Of a stretch of 64,000 nucleotides of DNA, positions 55,390 to 64,000 are shown in pieces. The stretch is taken from the NCBI RefSeq assembly GCF_000344155.1, contig NZ_BAOQ01000011.1, positions 62,001-126,000 on the forward strand, given 5' to 3'. The position numbers were made by a program, and so were the translations under genes. Source of the stretch: Gordonia paraffinivorans NBRC 108238. Lineage in GTDB: Bacteria > Actinomycetota > Actinomycetes > Mycobacteriales > Mycobacteriaceae. The notes below the pieces were generated by a model. That model was given only the letters and a program-made list of their open reading frames with translations. It searched no databases and was not told the origin of the DNA. Positions within the stretch are counted from its first letter, which is position 1. Every line of letters starts with the position of its first letter.

Positions 55390-56754
55390 ATGTCCTTTCG
55401 CTTTTTGACGAGCGGGGCAGTGGCCGTGACGGCGGCGGCAGCGCTCGTCGTCGCCGGCTGCAGCAGCTCTGACCCTGGTTCCGACGGAGGCTCGGCGGCG
55501 TCGGAGAGCGTCACCGTCGAATCCACTCCCGCCCCGCCCGGCCTGGGCCTTGCGCAGAAGCTGGCGTGTAACCCGCCGAAGGCCACGCCGGGGCCGGTGA
55601 GCACCGCGCCGCTGAAGATCGGCACCCTGCTGCCCGAGACCGGCTCCCTCGCGTTTCTCGGGCCGCCGATGGTCGCGGGCGTCAACCTCGCCATCAAGGA
55701 CATCAACGCCGCCGGCGGCGTCCTCGACAAGCCGGTCGACCTGATCACCGGTGATTCCGGCGACACCACCACCGACACCGCCAACGCCACCGTCGACCGC
55801 GAGCTCAGCCAGGGCGTCCAGGTCATCATCGGCGCCGCGTCGTCGTCGGTGTCGCTGAAGGTCATCGACAAGATCGCCAATGCCGGCGCCGTCATGTTCT
55901 CGCCGGCCAACACCTCCGACGAGTTCACCTGCTACCAGGACAAGGGACAGTACTTCCGTACCGCTCCCGCCGACGTCCTGCAGGCGCAGGCACTCTCGCA
56001 GACCATGGCCGAGGACGGCGTGCAGCGCGTGTCCATCCTCGCCCTCAACGACCCGTACGGCACCGGACTCGCCGACAACACCGTCCGCGATCTCGAGGCC
56101 GCGGGCGTCCCGTCCGACCAGATCCAGAAAATCATCTACGACCCGAACGCCCAGTCGTTCAACGCCGAGGTCGACCAGGTGAAGAAGTTCAACCCGGACG
56201 GCATCGCGGTGATCGGCTTCGAGGAGAGCGCCAAGATCATCACGCGCATGCACGAGGTGGGCATCGGCCCGAGCGACGGCAAGCTCGTCTACGGCGTCGA
56301 CGGCAACATGGGCAACGCACTCGGCGAGGCCGTGGGAGATGGCCTGCTCAAGGGTATGAAGGGCACCACCCCGCTCACCCAGACCAGCGGTGAGTTCCAG
56401 TCCGCGCTGAAGGACCTCGACCCGAAGCTGATCGACTACAACTACTCGGGCGAGAGCTACGACGCCACGGTGCTGAGCGCGCTCGCCGCCGAGGCCGCGA
56501 AGTCGACCGACGGACGTGCCATCGCCGCCAACATCATCGGCGTCACCAACGGCTCCGAGGAGTGCGACTCCTACCAGGCCTGCCTGGACCTGTTGAAGAG
56601 CGGCAAGACGATCGCCTACGTCGGCAAGACCGGCAACCTGGCGTTCAACGCCGCCGGTGAACCCAGCGTCGGCTCCTACGGCATCCTGGAGTTCGATGAC
56701 AGCAACCAGCTGCTGACCCCGACCCGCAAGTACGTGTCGGTGGCCGCGCAGTAG
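55390..56754 (+). CDS. livK: Branched-chain amino-acid-type ABC substrate-binding lipoprotein
   Basis: The product is 454 residues. Residues 1-25 are a lipoprotein signal with lipobox VAGC, then a Ser/Asp/Gly-rich tether, then a type I periplasmic-binding fold: IGTLLPETGSLAFLGPP, LAIKDINAAGGVLDKPV, DSGDTTTDTANATVDREL, VIIGAASSSVSLKV and MFSPANTSDEF. It fits leucine/isoleucine/valine or amide/urea binding proteins; the exact ligand is not readable. RBS AAGGAGAG precedes ATG 55390. It faces livHMGF, which ends at 59107, and must supply their transporter although it is transcribed apart. Confidence 0.88.
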   Translation: MSFRFLTSGAVAVTAAAALVVAGCSSSDPGSDGGSAASESVTVESTPAPPGLGLAQKLACNPPKATPGPVSTAPLKIGTLLPETGSLAFLGPPMVAGVNLAIKDINAAGGVLDKPVDLITGDSGDTTTDTANATVDRELSQGVQVIIGAASSSVSLKVIDKIANAGAVMFSPANTSDEFTCYQDKGQYFRTAPADVLQAQALSQTMAEDGVQRVSILALNDPYGTGLADNTVRDLEAAGVPSDQIQKIIYDPNAQSFNAEVDQVKKFNPDGIAVIGFEESAKIITRMHEVGIGPSDGKLVYGVDGNMGNALGEAVGDGLLKGMKGTTPLTQTSGEFQSALKDLDPKLIDYNYSGESYDATVLSALAAEAAKSTDGRAIAANIIGVTNGSEECDSYQACLDLLKSGKTIAYVGKTGNLAFNAAGEPSVGSYGILEFDDSNQLLTPTRKYVSVAAQ

Positions 56755-56764
56755 CCCTCACGAC

Positions 56765-56798
56765 AAGAGACCCCGACCCGAAAGGGTCGGGGTCTCTT
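56765..56798. terminator. Bidirectional terminator
   Basis: A perfect 15-bp stem (56765-56779 with 56784-56798) closed by a GAAA tetraloop, between the convergent livK and LimB-like genes. Its outer pairs are AA/TT and short T-rich sequence follows on both sides. Confidence 0.9.
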
Positions 56799-56831
56799 CG
56801 TCTTTCGTCGAAGGCTCCGCTGCCGGCCGTG

Positions 56832-57998
56832 TCAGGCCTTGGCGGCCAGCTCCTGCTGGTACTTGCGGGTCATGTGGTCGACGGCCTCGAGTTGCTTGGC
56901 GGCGTGGCCCTCCCGCACGGCACGGGCGTGCGCGGCGGCGTCGAGGGTGGCCTGCGCCTGTCCCTGGAAGTGCGGGAACACCTCCTGGGCGAACAGTTCC
57001 GCGGAACGCTTCGTGTCCTGGGGATTCGCCCAGTCGTGCCCCATCTGGAGCATGCAGCCGAAGCCGCCCGACTGATCCCAGAGCCGCTGCACCTGGGCGC
57101 GCGCCTGCTCGGGCGTGCCGATGACGCCGATCCCGGCTTCGTTGATGAAGTCGATCATCTCGGTGAGTCTGCTTCCGGAGACGGCCATCTGGGGGAAAGC
57201 CGCCACGTGCTGGAAGTAGTCGAACCACTGCTCGATGCCGTACTCGACCTGCCGGTAGGCCTCGGCCTCGGTCTCGGCGATGTGGAACGGCCCGGCGAGC
57301 GTCCACTTGCTGCGATCGACCGTCACGTTGTTCGCCGCCGCGCGCTCCTCCATCACATTCCAGTGGTGGCCGAGCGCGTCGAAGCCGTCCGCGGACAGCG
57401 TCGCGCCGATCGAGAGCAGTCCCAGTCCGTGGGTGCCCGCCAGTCGGGGTCCGGTGGGCGAGGCCACGGCGGCGACGACGATGTCGATGCCGTCGGCCGA
57501 GTACGGGGCCAACTGCAACCTGGCGTCATACAGCTCGTGTGTGCGTGTCTTGGCCGACACCGTCTCGCCGCGGAGCAGGCGCACGACGATGTCGAGGTTC
57601 TCCTGCAGCAGTTCGCGGGTGTCGGTGGGGTCCAACCCGATCATCGCCGAGTCGGTGGGCAGCGAGCCCGGTCCGACGCCGAAGATGGTCCGTCCGCGGG
57701 TCAGGTGGTCGAGCTGCATGATGCGGTCGGCCGCCCACAGGGGGTTGTGGTACGAGAGCGAGGTGACGCCGGTGCCGAATCGGATGCGCGGTGCGCGCTG
57801 CGATGCCGCGGCGATCATGATCTCGGGCGACGCGATGATCTCGCTGCCGGCGGAATGGTGCTCGCCGAACCAGACCTCGTCGTAGCCGAGGTGGTCGAGG
57901 TGATCGACGAGGTCGAGGTCCCTTTCGAGCGCCGCCGTGGGGTTGCGGCCGGGTGCGTGGAACGGTGCCATGAAGTATCCGAAGCGAAGCCTGCTCAT
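56832..57998 (-). CDS. LLM-class flavin monooxygenase, limonene monooxygenase-like
   Basis: The product is 388 residues of the luciferase-like TIM barrel that uses reduced FMN or F420. The opening LRFGYFMAPFHAPGRNPT, DEVWFGEHHSAGSEIIASPE and IRFGTGVTSLSYHNPLWAA and FGVGPGSLPTDSAMIGL are close to LimB of Rhodococcus, which makes limonene-1,2-epoxide with FMNH2. Actual substrate unknown; terpenes or other alkenes are possible. ATG 57998 follows AAGGAGA. It is divergent from a LuxR regulator at 58205. No flavin reductase gene is adjacent. Confidence 0.8.
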   Translation of the reverse strand: MSRLRFGYFMAPFHAPGRNPTAALERDLDLVDHLDHLGYDEVWFGEHHSAGSEIIASPEIMIAAASQRAPRIRFGTGVTSLSYHNPLWAADRIMQLDHLTRGRTIFGVGPGSLPTDSAMIGLDPTDTRELLQENLDIVVRLLRGETVSAKTRTHELYDARLQLAPYSADGIDIVVAAVASPTGPRLAGTHGLGLLSIGATLSADGFDALGHHWNVMEERAAANNVTVDRSKWTLAGPFHIAETEAEAYRQVEYGIEQWFDYFQHVAAFPQMAVSGSRLTEMIDFINEAGIGVIGTPEQARAQVQRLWDQSGGFGCMLQMGHDWANPQDTKRSAELFAQEVFPHFQGQAQATLDAAAHARAVREGHAAKQLEAVDHMTRKYQQELAAKA

Positions 57999-58204
57999 GG
58001 TGTCTCCTTGTCGATCTGCTCGGCCCGGCGGTCTGCCGGTCACGATCGAAACCCTAGGGAGAATGTGACGGCGGCCACAGTGCACGAAAGTGGACAAATC
58101 GTGGAAACCCACGACGCGGCACACGTTGCGTGGCGTTGCATGTGCCCGGGATCACATCGCATTGGGTATTGTGCGGGGATCGCTTCGCGAGGAAGGAGTG
58201 GGCG

Positions 58205-58969
58205 TTGGCTGGTCGGTCGGTCGAGCTGCCCGTCGAGGAGTACGAACGGATCTTCGCGATCCTGGACGCGAGTTCGCAGGCCACGAGCCTGGACGAGTTC
58301 AAGAACGACCTCATGGTGGCACTCCACGGGCACTATGACTGCCTGAACACGACCTTCTTCACCGGCCCGACGTTCGTCACGGCGTTCTCCGACCCGGCTC
58401 CCGTGGTCACCGGCAGGATCACGCCGGTCATCGACGAGTATCAGGCCCGCTGGTACCCCAAGGACGTGTTCGCGTCGCCGCAGTCGAGGGCGGCGCTCGC
58501 GGCGCGGCCGGCGATCTCCGCGGACGACCTGCGTGGTCTGCCGAACGACTCGGTGACCTATCTGCAGGACTTCCTCTATCGCAAGCGGTTGCACAGTGCG
58601 TCGGTCATGCACCTCGACCTCGCGCACGGCTGCCATGGTCTGGTCGGCATGTTCGACTCACGCGGGAGGAAGCCCGACCCCGCGCGGCTGCACGCGATGG
58701 GCATCCTGGCGCGCCAGTTGTCCGAACGTGCGAAATCACTTCCCGGACAAGTTGTTCCCTCGTGGCGGGATCGGCTGACGCCACGACAGGTGCAGTTGGC
58801 CGAACTGGTCGCCGACGGCCACACCAACGAGGAGATCGCGGAGATCCTCAACCTCGGACTCGACACGGTGAAAAAGTATGTGAGCCGGGTGTTCTCGGCC
58901 ACACGGGTCCGCAACCGCGCGGAACTGGTGAAGCTGGTGTGCCTGGAATCGATCGCCGTCGCAGGGTGA
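58205..58969 (+). CDS. LuxR-family regulator divergent from the flavin monooxygenase
   Basis: The product is 254 residues from TTG 58205, preceded by GGAAGGAG; no ATG or GTG at good spacing is available. An N-terminal sensing region of about 185 residues (GAF-like, ending QVVPSWRD) is followed by a clean LuxR HTH: LTPRQVQLAELVADGHTNEE, ILNLGLDTVKKYVSRVFSA. This is the single-component type. It probably controls the divergent monooxygenase gene, 206 bases away, in response to a small hydrophobic molecule. Confidence 0.8.
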   Translation: MAGRSVELPVEEYERIFAILDASSQATSLDEFKNDLMVALHGHYDCLNTTFFTGPTFVTAFSDPAPVVTGRITPVIDEYQARWYPKDVFASPQSRAALAARPAISADDLRGLPNDSVTYLQDFLYRKRLHSASVMHLDLAHGCHGLVGMFDSRGRKPDPARLHAMGILARQLSERAKSLPGQVVPSWRDRLTPRQVQLAELVADGHTNEEIAEILNLGLDTVKKYVSRVFSATRVRNRAELVKLVCLESIAVAG

Positions 58970-58990
58970 GCGCGCGGGGTCCGGTCCCGC

Positions 58991-59065
58991 GTCCGGTCAC
59001 CCCGAGTCCGGTCACCCCGAGTCCGGTCACCCCGAGTCCGGTCGCTTTGAGTCGGGTCGCCCCGG
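58991..59065 (+). repeat. 15-bp tandem repeat between LuxR and liv genes
   Basis: Three identical copies of GTCCGGTCACCCCGA (58991, 59006, 59021) then two diverged ones (59036, 59051). The repeat lies outside genes, between convergent ends. Confidence 0.9.
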
Positions 59066-59106
59066 CCCGGTTGGTGCAGGTCCGGCCGGCGCCGACGGGT
59101 GGGCGG

Positions 59107-61059
<1,953 letters not shown>

Positions 61060-61067
<8 letters not shown>

Positions 61068-62049
61068 CGAGCTGCACCTCCCTCTTGTTCCCGAGGAGTC
61101 CCTGTGGTCGGAACACCATCATCAGGATGATCGCCAGGCCCAGCAGCACGTAGCGGATCGCGCCGACCTGTTGCGCGGACAGGTCCAGCATGGGGTTGTC
61201 GCCGGACGTCGCCTGACGCAGCAGGGCGTCGGGGATGGCCAGCAGGAACCAGAACAGCATCGCGCCGACGACCGGTCCGAACACCGTGGCCGCACCTCCG
61301 AGGATCAGTGCGCCGTAGGCGAAGAACGTCTGGGCGGTCGAGTAGAAGTCGGGGTTGATCGATTGCGTCGCAAGCGCATTGAACACACCGGCGAGGCCGC
61401 CGATGCAACCGCCGAGGATGAGTGCCTGCATCTTGAAGAAGTAGGCGTTCTTGCCCAGCGACCGGGCGGCGTCCTCGTCCTCGCGGACCGCTTTGAGCAC
61501 GCGACCCCACGGCGAGTGCACGAGCAGGTAGACCATGAGGCACAGGAGGAGCACGACCGACCAGCCGACCACCATCGACCACAGGTCGCCGCCGAGGAAT
61601 TTCACCCCGAGGAACGAGTACTGCTTGCCGTTGTCGAACGGGCTGATCGAGAAGAACCCACTCGCGTAGCCGTAGATGCCGTTGGTGGAGTGGGTGAAGC
61701 CGTCCGACGACGTCGAGCGGAACACCAGGCGCAGGATCTCCGACGCGGCGATGGTGACGATGGCGAGGTAGTCCGCCCGCAGGCGCAGCGTCGGGATGCC
61801 GAGCACCACCGCGAGCATGCCCGCCGCCGCGATGCCGACGATCGCGCCGAGCCACAGCGGCTGATCGTAGTTGACCGCCATGATGCCGACGCCGTATCCG
61901 CCGAGCAGCGCGAAGGCGATCTGCCCGAAGTTGAGCAGTCCGGCGTAACCGAAGTGCAGGTTGAGGCCGATGGCCAGGAGTGCGTAGAAGATCGCCGACG
62001 GGCCGATGAGCTGGGCGGCCGCGATCTGTAATGCCGAGACGATGTCCAT
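61060..62049 (-). CDS. livM: Branched-chain amino-acid-type ABC permease LivM
   Basis: The product is 329 residues with eight or more hydrophobic helices. The permease segment LNLHFGYAGLLNFGQIAFALLGGY (in parts) and the EAA-like SPWGRVLKAVREDEDAARSLGKN loop are typical of LivM, as is the C-terminal RPQGLLGNK. It pairs with LivH as the heterodimeric membrane channel. Starts four bases after the livH stop. Confidence 0.95.
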
Positions 62050-62052
62050 GGG

Positions 62053-63456
62053 TCAGCCGATCCTCGCTCGCGATCCGAGAATGCCCTGGGGCCGGATGGT
62101 CAGGATGATGATCAGAATCAACAGGCCGCCGATGTACTTCAGGTCCGGGCTGAGGACGTAGGTCGACAGCTGCACCAGCAGCCCGACGATGAGGCAGCCG
62201 AGCAAGGCGCCGTACGCGGTGCCGAGTCCGCCCAGCGTGATGCCGGCGAACATCAGCAGCAGGAGCTTGAAACCCATCTCCCATTGCACGCGCCCGCCGA
62301 GTTCGGAGAGCGCGAACATGACGCCGCCGAGGGTCGCGAGACCGCCGGCGAGTGCCCACACGAACAGGATCACCCGGTCGACGTCGATGCCCGACGACTC
62401 GGCGAGGTCCCGGTTGTCGGCGACGGCGCGCATCGCCTTGCCGATCCTGGTGCGCTGCAACATGGCAGCGACCGCCAGCAGCACCACGATGCAGATGACG
62501 ATGCACGCGAGGTTGACCGGGGTGATGGCGAACGGCCCGGAGCCGATCTGCTTCTGGGCCTGATAGTCGTCGAACGGCTCGGACCGGTCGGAGAAGAAGA
62601 TCAGGATCAAGTAGCGGATCACCAGGGCCAGGCCGATCGACACGACAAGCATCGAGATCAGCCCGGTTCGTCGTCGCCGCAACGGTCTCCACAATCCCAG
62701 CTCGTTGGCCATGCCGATGCCGACGCCGACCACGATCGCGAGAAGCGTGGCGGGGATCAGGTGCAGCCCGACCTTCACGTTGAACACCCAGGCGACGACC
62801 GCACCCAGGGTGACGAGTTCGCCGTGGGCGAAGTTGGTCAGGCGCGTAGTGCCGAAGATCAGGCTGAGCCCGACGCTGGTGATGGCGATGATGAGGCCGA
62901 ACCGAATGCCGTCGATGGCCAGGCGGGTCAGTTCGGCGACGGCCGACACCTCGGTGCCCGTGCGCACCTCGCCGAACGAGAAGATCACCGGCCGTGCCGT
63001 CCCGCCGCTGACGTCGACGGGCAGTTCGTTCTTCTGGACCGCGACATCGTCGGGGAGGCTCTCGGTGTCCAGGACGATGGTGTACGTGCCGGGCGGCACG
63101 TTGATGGACCACGCACCCGTCGGCGACGAGGTCGCCGTGCCGACGACGTTCCCGGAGGCGTCCTTGGCCTCGAGCTTCACGTCGGGGACCTTCTCGTCGC
63201 CGTTGCGCAGGACGCCGAACACGCGGACCTCGTTCGGCGCCGCCTCGGCGGTCGTCGCGCCGAGCAGGCCGCCGAGGAAGGTCGCCACGAGAAACAGCAA
63301 CAGCGCCAGTCCGATCGGCCGGGTCGGGCCGGAGGACGCAGGACGAGGTGCCGGGAGACGGGTCTGGCGAGCAGGGGCCCGATATGAGCGACGCGAGGAC
63401 GAGGGATCGGTGCGGTCGGCGGATACGGGCGGGGCCTGCAGGTCAGGCTCTGTCAT
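62053..63456 (-). CDS. livH: LivH-type permease with exported beta-sandwich domain
   Basis: The product is 467 residues. A Pro/Arg-rich N-terminus and signal-like helix (IGLALLLFLVATFLGGLLGA, ending TTAEAAP) precede an extracytoplasmic domain of about 100 residues with strands typical of carboxypeptidase-regulatory/SpaA-like folds (GTATSSPTGAWSINVPPGTY, VRVFGVLRNGD). From about residue 180 it is a normal LivH: VGLSLIFGTTRLTNFAHGE, RTRIGKAMRAVADNRDLAESSG (in parts) and RPQGILGS. LivH proteins normally lack this domain; it could contact the binding protein. It is first in the operon. Confidence 0.92.
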   Translation of the reverse strand: MTEPDLQAPPVSADRTDPSSSRRSYRAPARQTRLPAPRPASSGPTRPIGLALLLFLVATFLGGLLGATTAEAAPNEVRVFGVLRNGDEKVPDVKLEAKDASGNVVGTATSSPTGAWSINVPPGTYTIVLDTESLPDDVAVQKNELPVDVSGGTARPVIFSFGEVRTGTEVSAVAELTRLAIDGIRFGLIIAITSVGLSLIFGTTRLTNFAHGELVTLGAVVAWVFNVKVGLHLIPATLLAIVVGVGIGMANELGLWRPLRRRRTGLISMLVVSIGLALVIRYLILIFFSDRSEPFDDYQAQKQIGSGPFAITPVNLACIVICIVVLLAVAAMLQRTRIGKAMRAVADNRDLAESSGIDVDRVILFVWALAGGLATLGGVMFALSELGGRVQWEMGFKLLLLMFAGITLGGLGTAYGALLGCLIVGLLVQLSTYVLSPDLKYIGGLLILIIILTIRPQGILGSRARIG

Positions 63457-63557
63457 CGAGGGTGGTACCTCCCTTGTGACCCGGACGGATGAGGTCCATC
63501 GGCTCGCGAACCCGCCGCGGTGGCCGGCGAAATGGCCGCTGCGAGTTCACCTTGCGG

Positions 63558-63591
63558 ACCTTAACCGCAGCTGTGTCGCCGCGTGGCGACA
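63558..63591 (-). promoter_or_regulatory. Candidate livH promoter with hairpin
   Basis: On the minus strand TAAGGT (63563-63558) fits a -10 about 100 bases before livH. Just upstream TGTCGCC/GGCGACA (63574-63580, 63585-63591) forms a seven-bp stem with four-base loop, a possible operator. Confidence 0.35.
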
Positions 63592-63675
63592 ACGACGTTT
63601 CCCGGAAGTTACAGTTCCCGCTGCGTCGAAGTGACCCGATCGGTGAATGTCCTCCTCGCCGACGGGGACGGGTTC

Positions 63676-63681
63676 TAGGCT
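63676..63681 (+). promoter_or_regulatory. -10 element of the GNAT gene, leaderless
   Basis: TAGGCT ends six bases before ATG 63688 with no ribosome site. Confidence 0.5.
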
Positions 63682-63687
63682 GGTGTG

Positions 63688-64000
63688 ATGGTGCCTGTCG
63701 TCGTCGACGAGACGAGAAATCTCGACCTGGTCAGCGCGCTTCTCGCCCAGGCCTTCGCCGATGACCCGGTCGTGGTCTGGCTCCACCCGGACCGTTCGAG
63801 GCACCTCCGGCTGTTCCGCACGCTGGTCCGCCGGAGCCACGGTGTGAACGCGACCTTCGATCTCGCCCTCCGCGACGGCCAGCCGGTCGGCGCCGCGGCC
63901 TGGGACCCGCCGGGTCACAAGATCTCGGCCCGGGCCCAGGTGTTGTCGACGCTCGAGTTCATGAGCGCGCTCGGCTCCCGGGCCATGCGGGGGATGAAGC
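63688..64000 (+). CDS. GNAT-family acetyltransferase, 3' end outside window
   Basis: The first 104 residues are present and the frame runs off the right edge. The opening LDLVSALLAQAFADDPVVVWLHPDRS and the strand ATFDLALRDGQPVGAAAWDPP match the N-terminal part of GCN5-related N-acetyltransferases; the acetyl-CoA-binding motif (RxxGxG/A) would come after the edge. Substrate unknown. It is divergent from livH, 231 bases away, and expected to be leaderless. Confidence 0.75.
   Translation, partial: MVPVVVDETRNLDLVSALLAQAFADDPVVVWLHPDRSRHLRLFRTLVRRSHGVNATFDLALRDGQPVGAAAWDPPGHKISARAQVLSTLEFMSALGSRAMRGMK

Overview
The window is high-GC actinobacterial DNA, most like a Gordonia- or Rhodococcus-type member of the Mycobacteriales. 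The evidence is the gene order hisD-C-B-H-priA-impA-F-I, trpE-(membrane)-trpC-B-A, lgt, pyk, tesB and an ANTAR regulator, which follows the mycobacterial his/trp chromosomal block, together with frequent GTG starts, 4-bp stop/start overlaps and leaderless promoters. No phage, transposase, CRISPR or rRNA is visible. One tRNA-like gene is present.

Region 1 (1-13.8 kb): a partial, lower-GC hypothetical gene at the left edge, then the histidine operon (hisD to hisI), a 59-residue tautomerase and the tryptophan genes trpE, trpC, trpB, trpA with a Trp-associated membrane protein. trpF is absent and hisA is of the dual-function PriA type. trpD and trpG are not in the window. Region 2 (13.9-30.3 kb): a secreted protein with a frameshift, lgt with a very long acidic tail, a CPBP-type membrane protease with a frameshifted C-terminal extension, gltB-gltD, pyk, tesB, and a run of membrane protein and two lipoproteins, both frameshifted.

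Region 3 (30.4-36.6 kb): a BacA/Rv1819c-type ABC transporter, an acyl-CoA synthetase, and eutB-eutC for adenosylcobalamin-dependent ethanolamine ammonia-lyase. Region 4 (36.7-42.2 kb): the most striking catabolic unit. It encodes a BadI-like ring hydrolase, a BadH-like dehydrogenase, an acid-CoA ligase, an acyl-CoA dehydrogenase and a TetR regulator. Together these resemble a beta-oxidation-like pathway that opens cyclohexanecarboxyl-CoA rings.

Region 5 (42.2-54.3 kb): accessory genes with several TetR regulators and clear dyad operators, a frameshifted alpha/beta hydrolase, dodecin, an SEC-C protein, guanine deaminase, a CHAP hydrolase, a phospholipase D-like protein, a Pip/YhgE-like membrane protein and a secreted beta-propeller glycosidase-like protein. 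Region 6 (54.4-64 kb): an odd tRNA-Leu(CAA) with a short variable arm, the ANTAR regulator PdtaR, and a branched-chain amino-acid-type ABC transporter split into a binding-protein gene and a livHMGF operon. A LimB-like flavin monooxygenase and its divergent LuxR regulator lie between them. The window ends in a partial GNAT gene.

Five accessory genes each look broken by one missing base in a short G/C context, while the his, trp, glt and liv genes are intact. This matters for reading the annotation: these may be consensus errors or real gene decay.
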